A DNA stretch of 64,000 nucleotides from Debaryomyces hansenii CBS767. Taxonomy: Eukaryota; Ascomycota; Pichiomycetes; Serinales; Debaryomycetaceae. Positions within the stretch are counted from its first letter, which is position 1. The number at the start of each line of letters is the position of its first letter. The stretch is from the NCBI RefSeq assembly GCF_000006445.2, contig NC_006045.2:62001-126000 (forward strand), read 5' to 3'. A model generated the notes under the pieces. That model did no database searches, was not told the origin of the DNA, and saw nothing but the letters and a program-made list of their open reading frames with translations. A program made the translations under genes and the position numbers. Of the stretch, positions 20,822 to 31,728 are shown piece by piece.

Positions 20822-21944
20822 CTAGTATATCTCAAACTATTGAATGTCCATAACCTTTTTATAAGCCTGAAATATAAAAAGTTTTGTATAAAAAAATGTT
20901 TCAAAGTTCTATACCAACTTATAAATTATAGGAATGCCTTAGAACCGGTGATTTAAAAATTAAAATTGATCATTAATCATTATACTGTTAAAGAGCACAA
21001 TTATTCTAATTGAAACTGTTTTATAAAAGAAAGGTGGGGAAGTATTTTGTAGTGCGATTGCTATAAATTGTGTAACCAAATATGGTGAGGGATATTTATC
21101 CTAATAGACTCCATGAATTGTTCCAAAATTAACCGTATTATGTGCCAGTTATTCGGGACAAACCAAATTCTACTGGAAAAAATTGTCTAAGGTGCTATTG
21201 TGACAGACTCAACTTTGGGTCGGAGCTCTGAAGGTTATATTGTTCAACAAGCCAGAATCAGTATTTTAGTTCTGCCAAAATTACAGTATAGTTTTGCCAT
21301 GTAGGGTGGAAGCACTATTCAGTGACCACACTATATTTTATAGCTCATTCTTGTAGTATACTCAACTATGAAAGGCTTATCGTCAAACTTAAAACCCTTG
21401 GTATCGATTGCCTGACAAACTGAATCAATACCTCACAAAGAGCAATCAGAGCAATTATACTAAACACAACCTGTGATGGAACGATTCGTGATAATAATAT
21501 GAATATGGACACTTTTTGATACATTTCAATACGGGAAGGTTTCTGTAGTTAAAGTGTTGGCTATTCAGATTGAATACTGGTGAATTAAGATTTTGCAGCT
21601 GTCTCATTAGAAGAAGAGCTTTTGAAACCAAAAAGCGTGGCATTTCTTTAATTATGATAATAAATTCGGAGTGTTTCAGATTTATTTTGTAGGATTTTGA
21701 ATTAAGTGTATCAATAATAGGATTGATAAAATCAAAAACACTCCTTTCATGTGGCGGCTCTAAAATAATATAACTTATTTTATATACGAATATTCCCTTT
21801 ACTATTTGTTAATAACCTAAATCAGTTATTTATACATATTTTACATTTTATTCTTTTATTTTATTGGATTACTAAATTCTACAAAAATTGTGAACTCTAT
21901 AGAAATAATTAAAATCAATTTTAATTCGAAATATTACTTATATA
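20822..21944. other. Intergenic, 1.1 kb
   Basis: The left end is the promoter of the regulator. The right end follows the permease stop. I see no gene or clear remnant between them. Confidence 0.4.
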
Positions 21945-23588
21945 CTAAAATACCCAACCAAATAATCTTTGAATCCTGTTACTTGTTTCCTTATGTCCAT
22001 CTTGTGAATAATAATTATATTCGTGCTCCTCAATTTCCTTAATTCCAGTAATCAAATCTGCTTCACTAGGTTTTATAAATTTTGTTTTTTTCCAAAATTT
22101 CCAAAAAAGGTAGATGGCAGCATTAATAAATATTAATACATATGAAAATAAAAAATTATCCACTGACCACATGCCAGGGATAAATACGCTGTATCCCAAT
22201 ATAATAACAACTATCCATATAAAAAAAGCTGCCAAATAAATGGAGTAAGGTTGTCCCCAAGAAGTATATGGTAGGGAGTTTCTGTCGATATTTTGAGCTT
22301 TGCATGACCTATAAAAGCCAATATAAGTGATTGTCATAAACCCATAATTTAATAACAGACAACCTGTGCATAGATTTACCATGTAACTTAAAGCCTTTGA
22401 ACTAGCAGAACCTAGTTGCATCAAGCTTAATAAAGAAAAACAAATAGCGACTAAAACGCAATATATAGGTACCCCATGTTTAGTACACTTTCGAAATACT
22501 TTTGGTGCATAACCGCCCTTTGCTAGACCATACAATACTCTACTTGCACAGAAAGTATAAGAGTTTCCCGCAGAAAAGGCAGAACTAATTATAAGAACGT
22601 TGACAATGTCAGGTAAAGCTTTAATTCCCATGTTTTGCATCGCTATCACGTATGGAGAAGCTGCTGCATTGGAAGTTTCCGAAGTCATTTTGACGAAGAG
22701 TGGATCATCATAAGAAACTAGAATTGATACACATAAAGCGCCCCCGATATAAAATAATGCTAACCTGAATAATACAGTCTTGAATGCTAATGGCATCACT
22801 TTTCTTGGATTTTTAGCTTCTGCAGCAACCATAGATATATACTCAACACCTAATATCGTAAAACAGGCCAGACCCAACAATGCACCTAAGAATCCATCGA
22901 GTTTACCCACATTACCTGTACTTATATATTCAGCTATAGGACCACCAGAAACATTCCAATTGCGGAATCCAAAGGCATCATGTTTGGGATTTCCACCAGA
23001 CATCGTGATAAGCGTGAAAAACAATAAACCGATACATAATATTAATTTTCCCATTGATAACCAAAATTCAATCTCCCCATAGAGCTTAATAGCAAAGAGG
23101 TTAATGGCGGCATATATGACAATTTGGATACAGAGTGTTATTGCTGGATTATAATCATCCCTCCAGAAATGGATCATGCCATTAACAGCCGTTATTTCAA
23201 ACGGGATAAATAACGCCTGTAAAATGAAGAAATTCCAACCAGCACAACATTCTAAGGCCTCATCAACACACCTTCCAGCCATTGATATAAATGGAGATGA
23301 AACTGGTAGATAACAAACGAATTCACCAACGGCAGAAGTTAGCAACATTACGATAAATGTCCAGAAAGTGTACGCCAAAAGGATACCCAACGGACCACCT
23401 CTTATAAGACCAGTACCGATAGTGACAAATAATCCAGTCCCAATTGCACCTCCTATTGAGATCAACTGTACATGCCTGCCTTCTAATTTTCTATGGACTT
23501 CTCCCAAGTTTGAATCATTCTTAGCTACTATGTTATCGGAACTGCTCGACACAGGAGAAGTTTGAACTTCATAAACTTCTGCTTTCAT
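21945..23588 (-). CDS. Amino-acid permease (fungal YAT/APC family)
   Basis: A 547-residue plasma-membrane permease with about twelve hydrophobic segments. The cytosolic N-terminus leads into HRKLEGRHVQLISIGGAIGT, the signature of fungal amino-acid permeases. GPLGILLAYTFW and GWNFFILQALFIPFEITA follow (helices 2-4). The central FTILGVEYISMVAAEAKNPR is the conserved helix 6-loop segment. The substrate is not fixed by these motifs. The gene shares a 426-bp promoter region with the ureohydrolase at 24015, so arginine, agmatine or another guanidino or basic compound is attractive but inferred. Confidence 0.92.
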   Translation of the reverse strand: MKAEVYEVQTSPVSSSSDNIVAKNDSNLGEVHRKLEGRHVQLISIGGAIGTGLFVTIGTGLIRGGPLGILLAYTFWTFIVMLLTSAVGEFVCYLPVSSPFISMAGRCVDEALECCAGWNFFILQALFIPFEITAVNGMIHFWRDDYNPAITLCIQIVIYAAINLFAIKLYGEIEFWLSMGKLILCIGLLFFTLITMSGGNPKHDAFGFRNWNVSGGPIAEYISTGNVGKLDGFLGALLGLACFTILGVEYISMVAAEAKNPRKVMPLAFKTVLFRLALFYIGGALCVSILVSYDDPLFVKMTSETSNAAASPYVIAMQNMGIKALPDIVNVLIISSAFSAGNSYTFCASRVLYGLAKGGYAPKVFRKCTKHGVPIYCVLVAICFSLLSLMQLGSASSKALSYMVNLCTGCLLLNYGFMTITYIGFYRSCKAQNIDRNSLPYTSWGQPYSIYLAAFFIWIVVIILGYSVFIPGMWSVDNFLFSYVLIFINAAIYLFWKFWKKTKFIKPSEADLITGIKEIEEHEYNYYSQDGHKETSNRIQRLFGWVF

Positions 23589-24014
23589 CTTTTTTCGTTT
23601 AATATATACCTGTTTTGATTTATAAGTCCTTAGTTTCCCTGAGCACTATCCTAAAACACTGTTTATGTTTTTTTATGAAGCTAGATAATAATCTAGTATT
23701 ATACTAATAGTTGGCATTATCACTCATTAGTTAGCTTCTTCTTATCGTTGAAAAACCTTATCAATTATCTCTTATCTAGAAAGCTATTTTTGAAGATAAC
23801 TAATCATAATAGTATGTAATGAAAGATTAGATGGCAATAGCTGCGAAATTTCAACGGTATCGCAGAAATAGGTAAGCAGCTTTTCGGAATTGCCTAAAGA
23901 GGATGACTGGAAATTTGGATAAGCGCGGAGTCAATAAGCAAAGATTCCTTAATAAAGGATGTCTTGCCTTAATGAAAGTAAGGATAATAATGTTTAGTTA
24001 AATTGGATTTCATA
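23589..24014. promoter_or_regulatory. Shared promoter, permease and ureohydrolase
   Basis: 426 bp between divergent start codons. GATAA or TTATC cores recur (about 23684, 23726, 23734, 23759 and 23771), as expected for genes under GATA-type nitrogen control, though such cores are frequent in AT-rich DNA. Confidence 0.45.
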
Positions 24015-25325
24015 ATGCTATTCATTTGGTGTAATATTTTGACAAATGTTGTTGCGGCTTCGATCTTGCCTCAAGCCAGCTTTCAAATTGACGGGCTATT
24101 AGCAGGCGACCCCAGCATAATGGAATCAGTTCCGAATATAATCACAGAACAGGTAGTGCTGCATTATGAATCTAAAAATTATAATTTTCTAGATGAATAC
24201 TTTGGACAAGTATACTTTGGTGACTACAGTGATTTGGAAAAGACAATTAGAAAGCAAAAGACCTCTTTGTGGGCAAGTAGAGAGGTTACATATCCAGACA
24301 AGGATGATATTACGGATATTGTTTCCGGTAGAAGCGATAGATACGTAAGTAATCCTCTTAGTGGGTTTCTAAGTTTTGCTCACTTACCGTTGACAAATTG
24401 CTTTTCAGGAGAAACGAAGTTCGATATTGGTATCGTTGGGGCTACTTTTGATACGGGAGTGAGTTTTCGCCCTGGTTCTCGTTTTGGACCATTAGGTATC
24501 CGAATGGCAACGAAAAGGATGTCTTCGGGAAGCATTTCACCTTTCAGGAAGAACTTTAGTCTCTTTAAGGATGGGAAGATCGTTGACTGTGGTGATCCAC
24601 CTATGACCCCTATTGATAATAGAATTGCTCTAGACCAACTTTATAGGGCAGAACGTGCTATATTGAAAACTAAACCTACAACTCCTAGTCTTTCGAAAGT
24701 TTCAAGGATTTTAACCTTAGGAGGGGACCATACAGTAACTCTAAGTTGTTTGCGGGCGGTTTACGAAAAATGGGGAAAAGTAGCTGTTATCCATTTTGAT
24801 AGTCATTTAGACACAATTGACCCTTATCAAATGAATGAAAACGTTACTGAATATGCTGCTTTGAATCATGGCACTTTCTTCCATTGGGCTGCAAAACGTG
24901 GCTTGATTTCGGAGAGTAAAAATGTTCACGTTGGTCTTCGAGGGTATTATGAAAACTTGAACGATACTCAAAGAGATTCAGCCATAGGTTTTGAAAGAAT
25001 AATGAGCAGAGACATCGATGATATTGGAATTGCTGGAATTGTAAAACGAATAAAGGATAGAGTGGGTGACTCAAAGGTATATATAACAGTAGATATTGAT
25101 TCACTCGATCCCAGTTCTGCACCTGGAACCGGAACAGTTGAACCCGGTGGATTTAGTAGCAGAGAATTGTTAACAATATTGGACAAGTTAGAAGGTCTAG
25201 AAGTTATTGGAGCGGACGTGGTTGAGGTTGCACCACCGTACGACACGAATGAAATAACTACGATGGTAGCGAGCGAGGTAGCAAGAAGCTTGCTTGGACT
25301 TATGGTAATTACTCCTGTTCAATAA
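24015..25325 (+). CDS. Agmatinase/guanidinobutyrase-like ureohydrolase, secreted
   Basis: About 436 residues from the ATG at 24015; an earlier in-frame TTG is not used here as a start. An N-terminal hydrophobic segment ending near VVAAS looks like a signal peptide. The arginase-fold core has every manganese motif: LGGDHTVT, IHFDSHLDT, and ITVDIDSLDP followed by SSAPGTGTVEPGG. FDTGVSFRPGSRFGP is the agmatinase-type loop that binds the substrate amine. The reaction is hydrolysis of a guanidino compound (agmatine, 4-guanidinobutyrate or similar) to an amine and urea. Divergent transcription with an amino-acid permease suggests nitrogen scavenging. Family is certain, substrate is not. Confidence 0.9.
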   Translation: MLFIWCNILTNVVAASILPQASFQIDGLLAGDPSIMESVPNIITEQVVLHYESKNYNFLDEYFGQVYFGDYSDLEKTIRKQKTSLWASREVTYPDKDDITDIVSGRSDRYVSNPLSGFLSFAHLPLTNCFSGETKFDIGIVGATFDTGVSFRPGSRFGPLGIRMATKRMSSGSISPFRKNFSLFKDGKIVDCGDPPMTPIDNRIALDQLYRAERAILKTKPTTPSLSKVSRILTLGGDHTVTLSCLRAVYEKWGKVAVIHFDSHLDTIDPYQMNENVTEYAALNHGTFFHWAAKRGLISESKNVHVGLRGYYENLNDTQRDSAIGFERIMSRDIDDIGIAGIVKRIKDRVGDSKVYITVDIDSLDPSSAPGTGTVEPGGFSSRELLTILDKLEGLEVIGADVVEVAPPYDTNEITTMVASEVARSLLGLMVITPVQ

Positions 25326-25530
25326 AAACTTCATTTCAGATAATGTATATTGAATACAGTTAAATAGTATAAAATAGAAACATTTAAACTTTACATTCCA
25401 CTTTATATTGTAGTAAGTTAGATAGTAGAACATACAAATTATAGGACTCATTAAATTTTGATATATATTGAATTTAGATGATATTAAATACAGGCTTTAA
25501 ATTAAAGATTAATCTATATAGTATTTTCTT

Positions 25531-27177
25531 TCAGTTGTTACGAAAATAGAAACTTAGCCAGCATTCATCGTTCAATGGGCGGGTTGTATATGAATCCACC
25601 ATTACCATCTTCTCTTGATCCGTACAATTCATACCCTGAGATATCTGCCCCAACTTTATAGGGCACCCACCAAGGGTATTTTCTATTTTGCACCATTTGT
25701 CAGATATTTCTGATCGAGAATGCCAATACAAATTAGCAAGTGTAAACTTGATTTCTAATAGAGCTAGATTCATTCCCAAGCACAGGCGAATTCCCTTACC
25801 GAATGGCATCATAAATCTTTGTTGATTGCTAATACGTGCTTTAAAATCAGCATCATTCTCTTCGTTATACCGTAGCCATCTTTCAGGTTTGAAGTTATCT
25901 GGAGATGGAAATATCTCTTCTTGTCTATGCATTGCATATGGAAGGCAAGAAATGATGGTTCCTTCAGGAATTAATACCTTCAGGATTTTATCTACTTTTT
26001 GCACCTCCACTGTATATTTACGATCAACAACTCTTGGCTGTGCTCCAGGAATTGAAGAATGAACCCGTAAATTCTCTTGTAGGAGAGCATTCAAAACAGG
26101 TAGCTTATCTACTATTTCAAAATCTTGTATTATACTTTCATTATTTAGCGGCTCATCAAAGTGTTCAACTAATTCTCTTTTCAAAATATCTTGCCACTTT
26201 CTATTTACTGGTCTTGAGATTTCATAACATAAATATGTTAATTGTATAGCAGTTGTTCGATGACCAGCAAATATATTATCAGTGATAAAACTATAAGCAT
26301 TTTTATCATGAAATCCATTTAGTTGCAAAACTTTTAAGCTAGGACAATAGGATTGTTTCTCTTCATTCATATTTTTTTCTGCATGAGAGTACAAACTCAT
26401 ATGCCATTGTTCAATACTATTAACAGCCTGCTTGATCTCTTTCGTTGCAGCCAAATTCCAAAACCGTGGCATTAATGTAGTCCAGAACCCCATACTATCC
26501 TTTTTTCTATACCAATGAACAACCTCTTCTGATTCCTGATGCTCTAATAAATTTGTTCCACTGTCTTTCCCTAACTCGAATGCCAGAATTACATCCATCG
26601 CAAGACAAGAAAAAAGAGAGTAGACATCGATAGCTCTATATTTGTTTAATTCTTGTTCTTTACGGACCCTTCCAAGCACTTTCAGGACAGTGCTAACTAA
26701 GTGACTTCGTGTTGGATTTTGCGGTGAAAGGATTGAAGTTTTATTATAAGTATTCATTAATATCTTCTTATATTTCAAATGAACATCGTTTTTCAGTTCG
26801 GAAAATGGATTGTCATGGCCATGATTGCGAAAATTATCATAGAACTTACCTTTGCAAAAGTTTTTCACATATATGTCTTTAATGTATTGAGATGATCCAT
26901 TGACAGATATCTCATAAGGAGAAAGAACTACCACTGTACCGTACTTTGAATGTAGATTGTAGACGGTTTCAATCCACTTATGTGTCCTTTGAGAGTTTAA
27001 AGATGGAAATACACTAACCCTATTCCAATATGGCCCCGGAATATTTTTCAAAGGGGAAGCAAAAAAAGGTCGAACCATTAGAAAGTAAATAACTGATAAA
27101 AAAAGTACACCTAGTACAATTTGCAAATGGTATTCAATTGATGTGTAAATAGTTTTATTAATTATTTCCCTAAGCAT
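25531..27177 (-). CDS. Cytochrome P450, class not assigned
   Basis: About 548 residues from the ATG at 27177; the frame is open four codons further but begins with TTG. An N-terminal membrane anchor (about 15-40) is followed by the proline hinge LKNIPGPYW. The I-helix reads FAGHRTTAIQ, the ExxR motif ENLR, the PERW motif FKPERWLR, and the haem loop FGKGIRLCLG with the iron-ligand Cys. It is an ER-bound monooxygenase needing P450 reductase. It does not look like CYP51, CYP61, CYP56 or CYP52, so it is probably an accessory P450. It lies tail to tail with the ureohydrolase and next to a zinc-cluster regulator and a MATE exporter, which suggests detoxification or a small metabolite pathway. Confidence 0.93.
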   Translation of the reverse strand: MLREIINKTIYTSIEYHLQIVLGVLFLSVIYFLMVRPFFASPLKNIPGPYWNRVSVFPSLNSQRTHKWIETVYNLHSKYGTVVVLSPYEISVNGSSQYIKDIYVKNFCKGKFYDNFRNHGHDNPFSELKNDVHLKYKKILMNTYNKTSILSPQNPTRSHLVSTVLKVLGRVRKEQELNKYRAIDVYSLFSCLAMDVILAFELGKDSGTNLLEHQESEEVVHWYRKKDSMGFWTTLMPRFWNLAATKEIKQAVNSIEQWHMSLYSHAEKNMNEEKQSYCPSLKVLQLNGFHDKNAYSFITDNIFAGHRTTAIQLTYLCYEISRPVNRKWQDILKRELVEHFDEPLNNESIIQDFEIVDKLPVLNALLQENLRVHSSIPGAQPRVVDRKYTVEVQKVDKILKVLIPEGTIISCLPYAMHRQEEIFPSPDNFKPERWLRYNEENDADFKARISNQQRFMMPFGKGIRLCLGMNLALLEIKFTLANLYWHSRSEISDKWCKIENTLGGCPIKLGQISQGMNCTDQEKMVMVDSYTTRPLNDECWLSFYFRNN

Positions 27178-27455
27178 CGTATGTTTCAAAGATTGTGAGG
27201 TATAAATTTTGGAAATTTACTTATGGACGAAATTGGGTCTTTAATACGAGGGATCTATTCCATGATAAGTGGTAATTCCCAGTGTATGAGGACATGGATA
27301 AGTAAGAGGGTGTCCAGGTTAGGAAATTCCGCAACCATTTTTCGGGATTCTAATCAGATATCGCATTCTACATCGGGATTTTATCTAATCTAATAAATTT
27401 TGAGTGATTAGAGAGAAAGAGGTATATTATCTATTATCGAATAAGATGAATGATA

Positions 27456-29415
27456 CTAACAAGAAAATAACAGCCACCCTTTTTCGTTGGCAATCTCTGC
27501 CCAATCAAAACATAAATTCCCATCCGTATTCATCTTCCAAGCTTCCTTAATTATGCAGTATATTTTTTCCATATTTCCTACAAAATATGTTTGCATAAGC
27601 TTCTCTATTTGCCTCTTCATAACTTCCTGATCTTGTTTTTTATAAGCAACCATCCCACACATGAGTAAAGGAAAACCGAGGCACGGAATCATCCGAGTAT
27701 CAATTATGCTGTTTATATGATCCAAGGCATGCATCAATATAGCTTGCAGTTTATATGAAGAGGGAGGTATCATTTCTATTTGAAGAAGCAATAGCTCGCA
27801 TGAATATTTTATTAAGTTAAATAAGGATAGGTGAGCTTCTAATTCATCTTGAGATAAACCCAGCGATATTTGTAATTCATGTGGCTGACATTTTTCAACC
27901 TCTTCTCTCAAATTCTTTACACTGGAATTTATATATTCGTAATATGTGATTCTTAATTTCGAGCTAAAACTATTGCAATGTGTGTCAAATGAAGATGGGT
28001 TCTGTGATTTATCATCGTGAAGTTTATGTAAATCAGCTTGCAATTGCTTTCGTTTTTGTTTAATTATAACATTTTCACTCACAATATCTCCAAGTAGCAA
28101 ATAGATTGGCTGATTACACCCCTGATATGGGTCTATACCATAGTTATCAGTTTCTAGCAATTTACCAGTTCTAAAAACAGTTTTGTATTCATCCATCAAT
28201 ATACTACCATTCAAATATGTACCTGATGACAAAATGTCATGAAATTGTAGATTTGAGATCATCCACTTAATATCATTACTAAAGTGAAAGTCATGTAAAA
28301 TTTTGATAATACCGCCTTGTCTTATTATTAAATTTTTACATTGTTCAAGGAAAGTCTCCCATCGAGAGACATCTCCTGAGCATATCTCAATTGACATGGC
28401 AATTAAAAAGAAACCTAAGATAACAAAAAAATCCTTCTTACTGAATACTGTTGACATGTCATAGTCCATTAAAAGAAGCTTCGACGCCTTGACCATATAA
28501 ACCTGGTAATTATGAATATTTGGCTTCCCATCTATGAACATACCACCCCATGAAGCTAAAGCATATTGAATGGGTTCACTATTTACTGCTAAGGGAATGA
28601 ATGTTTTTAGTAAGTAGTTAGATGACTGTGGTCCAACTGTTATAAGTGTAGACACCTTAATTTTGAAAAACTCCAAAAAATGTAAACCCTGACTATCCAA
28701 ACTAAAATTAATCCCCGAGTAAAGATTTTGTGGTACTATTAGTTCATTAATCCTTTCTTCATCGGGTCTTCTTTCACAATAACCATTTTCGCCAATCTTT
28801 TCTTTTCCTTGGAGGTTACTATTGTTATTCTCACCATGTGGTACTATTAGTTCATTAATCCTTTCTTCATCGGGTCTTCTTTCACAATAACCATTTTCGC
28901 CAATCTTTTCTTTTCCTTGGAGGTTACTATTGTTATTCTCACCATACATTTCCACCTGATGCGTTTCTAAGTTCAATCTTGTATTAGTTAAACGTATGCT
29001 ACCATTATTCAGTAAAACAGCATCTTCGGGATCGCAATTAACCTTCTGTAAGGTTTGTGGCCAATTGTCCAATTCATTATATCTTTGAACAAAACTATCC
29101 TTTCCGACAGAATCTGAATTATCATATTCATCAGTCTGTACTAAAATGGGCAAGCCATTGCTTGGATTTTGAACCTCTTGCCAGCAAGAAATGTATTTCT
29201 TAACCTTACAAGTGCCACAGACAGGGATATTCCCGTCACATTTTTTTCTAATGAATTTACGTTAAAATCAACACTAATTTCAATAAAGATAAGAAAAATA
29301 CTTACTTTCTTCGACGGCAATTCATACAAGCCTTTTTACATCTTGGTGGAGCACTAAAAAAGTTTGTGAACTTCACCGTAGTCTTTTTCATACCGGACTC
29401 ACCTTTTGATTTCAT
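27456..29415 (-). CDS. Zn(II)2Cys6 regulator with intron inside the zinc cluster
   Basis: Two exons: 29415-29306, then 29247-27456 (633 residues). Exon 1 starts MKSKGESGMKKTT and carries the first half of the zinc cluster, ACMNCRRR. Splicing joins it to KKKCDGNIPVCGTCKVKKYI in exon 2, giving a perfect CX2CX6C...CX2C...C cluster in one frame. The larger C-terminal part (from about 215) resembles the Fungal_trans_2 type seen in Uga3/Lys14-like regulators (for example NYLLKTFIPLAV, ALASWGGMF). An exact 36-residue duplication lies near residue 145. It sits between the P450 and MATE genes, which it may control. Confidence 0.88.
28730..28945. repeat. Exact 108-bp tandem duplication in the regulator gene
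   Basis: 28730-28837 and 28838-28945 are identical base for base. On the minus strand each encodes 36 residues starting GENNNSNLQGKEKIGENG. The lack of differences shows a very recent duplication, or a collapse/expansion artefact. The frame is kept. Confidence 0.95.
29248..29305 (-). other. Spliceosomal intron, 58 nt
   Basis: On the minus strand the intron starts GTAAGTA and ends TTCATTAG. A weak branch-like TTTTAAC lies about 15 nt before the 3' end. Removing it restores the zinc-cluster frame exactly (phase 2), which is strong support. Confidence 0.88.
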
Positions 29416-29651
29416 TTTGGCTACTTATGGGGGACGAGATAGATATAACGCTTGTTGAATAAGAACATATCTGTTCCTATTATCAATAAATGATTAAACT
29501 TTTCGTTTTCAGTATTTAATTGATAGAATAATTTACATGTAAAAAATTGAAGCTATCTGAAATCACCGATTATTTTATAATTGGTTCGGAATTCTACATG
29601 CAGTGCTTATCGTTATCTATTAAAGTTTTCATTAATTGGGAACATTCAAAT

Positions 29652-31145
29652 TTAGGTAATCAGAGATTTGCTTTCTCTAGCCAAGAATTGACTGATAATT
29701 TTAGACCAATTCAGGTTAATAACACAGAAAGCTTCGCATGATGCAAGTATAAATACGCCAAATGCAAGGCCGGCCCATAACCCCTGAATGCCCATTTTCA
29801 AATTGAATGCTAAAAGTACTTCTAAAGGTAAAGCTATAAAATAGAATGAGATAAAACTTAACATAGAACCAGTCGTTTGTCTGCCTTGTGCTCTAAGAAT
29901 CCCTGCACATATAATATTGAAACAATCAGCAAATTGATTGATACCAATAATAATCAAGACTTTAGTAGTTAAAACCCGTACGACGTTTGTAGGATCATCA
30001 GTAGGATTAAATATTTGTGCTAACCATGAAGCACTACTAATCAAGAACAAGAAATTGATGATGCCTAAACCAAAGGCAATAATAAAATATGTCTTTTTCA
30101 AGATGTTTAAATTCGCAATATTGCCGGTGCCTATAATATTAGCCAACCTGGTACAACAACAAATCGCAACACCGAATGGCATTTGAAATACTCCATTTGC
30201 AATAGTTGAAACAATTGATTGTGCAGCCATTTCGTGGATGCTTAACTTACAAGTCATAAAGGTTAATATTTGAAATGCCATTGCTTCACTGACGACCATT
30301 ATAATTCCACTACAAGATAGAACTACCATACCTCTTACATTATGGAATAATTCATGAGCGTCCGAAATCCTTTGAAAGCATTTTCTTGGGTTTTTTATAT
30401 TGTTTGTGAATGCAATATAAACCAAGAGGCCAATTCCCATAGACCAATAATTTAACGCTACTAATGATGGGACTGCCAAATAGCCATATCGAGGAACTGC
30501 AAAGTTATTCAAGGCAAGATTGATTGGGAACAAACAAACCAACGCAATCGCAGGAGGATGGAAAATCCCTTGACTTTGAACAAACCTTTTGAGAACCTCA
30601 AACATTACAAGGCCCGGTGAACCTATAGCCAATATGCTCAAGTATGCATTACAGCTCTCAATAATTTCTGGGTCGTCGATGAAAAATCTCTTGATGAATA
30701 TAGTTGCGCAATTAAAATGGAAGAAAGTAAGTGGAACCAATACAATCAACATTAATAGAAAGCACCTTTGACAATATAACCCGACATTATAATAGTTTTT
30801 AGCTCCATAAGCCTGGCTACACAAAGTATCCAATGAGGTAGCAAATCCATTAAATATTGCCGATCCGCTAACGTAGTAGATTGTATTAGATAGCGAAGCT
30901 GCAGCTAATTTATTCTCTCCAAATTGTTTAACATAGTATATAGAAATAAAGTTTAACGAAAACTGAAGTAATAAAGTGATCACAATAAGGGGAGAATTGA
31001 CAAAGATATATTTAAACTCGGTCAGAAGCGTAGATAACGACCCCATAGTGGACCCAGAAGTGCTCCCGAGAACTTCGTGTTCGAGCCAGCCTTGAGCTTC
31101 TAGTAGCCTATCTGTTTCCGAATATTGATTTGGATTTTTTGGCAT
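29652..31145 (-). CDS. MATE-family multidrug/organic-cation exporter
   Basis: A 497-residue membrane protein with about twelve hydrophobic helices in two homologous halves. Signature phrases are NGFATSLDTLCSQAYGAK (helix 2-3, first half) and AAQSIVSTIANGVFQMPFGV (helix 7-8 region, second half). SQGIFHPP and RAQGRQTTGS mark the ends of helices 5-6 and 11-12. The nearest baker's-yeast relative would be Erc1. It exports organic cations or drugs in exchange for protons, at the plasma or vacuolar membrane. It is divergent from the alcohol dehydrogenase (583 bp) and follows the zinc-cluster regulator, which fits a resistance or metabolite-export role. Confidence 0.93.
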   Translation of the reverse strand: MPKNPNQYSETDRLLEAQGWLEHEVLGSTSGSTMGSLSTLLTEFKYIFVNSPLIVITLLLQFSLNFISIYYVKQFGENKLAAASLSNTIYYVSGSAIFNGFATSLDTLCSQAYGAKNYYNVGLYCQRCFLLMLIVLVPLTFFHFNCATIFIKRFFIDDPEIIESCNAYLSILAIGSPGLVMFEVLKRFVQSQGIFHPPAIALVCLFPINLALNNFAVPRYGYLAVPSLVALNYWSMGIGLLVYIAFTNNIKNPRKCFQRISDAHELFHNVRGMVVLSCSGIIMVVSEAMAFQILTFMTCKLSIHEMAAQSIVSTIANGVFQMPFGVAICCCTRLANIIGTGNIANLNILKKTYFIIAFGLGIINFLFLISSASWLAQIFNPTDDPTNVVRVLTTKVLIIIGINQFADCFNIICAGILRAQGRQTTGSMLSFISFYFIALPLEVLLAFNLKMGIQGLWAGLAFGVFILASCEAFCVINLNWSKIISQFLARESKSLIT

Positions 31146-31728
31146 TGCTTGCTCAATGCCTTATAGAATGCTATATCTGCCTATTTTAAAGAAGATATAT
31201 AAGTTTTCAAGAATATCGGAACGAATAATTGATAAACAAATTATGAGCTTTGTCGCGATCTTGACTTTCTCATATTTCGGAACTTCCTAATACGATTGGA
31301 CTCTAACTTCGTTTTATTTTTCATTTATCGCTTGATATTGCCAATTCTTTATCTAGCCTTCGTATGATAAGTACTGGAAAATCTAAATTGGAATTCGATC
31401 GGTCTCTTGAAATTGCGTGGCAATAGAACAATTTCAAATTTCTCGTTTTCAAACAGCCTTATCAATCAGTAAGCTATAAACGAATTTGTCCTCGTTAACG
31501 ATATAGGCTAGTCATATATATTCAATTATACCAAGTTCCGATCTTTTCTGAGGCTTATTATGTTGAAAATTTAGGGATCGGGTGGTAGATAATAAAATCG
31601 TCAGTAAGTATTGTAATTAAGTACCGAACCGATCGATATTACCCCACACACAATTTCTCCTTAGAACATAGATTTGTTAAGATCAATACTAAATCTTTCA
31701 ATAATTTTCAACAAATATAAGTAAAGAA
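31146..31728. promoter_or_regulatory. Shared promoter, MATE exporter and alcohol dehydrogenase
   Basis: 583 bp between divergent start codons. Several CGATCGG or CCGATCG-like words occur (about 31396 and 31629) and could be zinc-cluster half-sites. No operator is proven. Confidence 0.35.
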
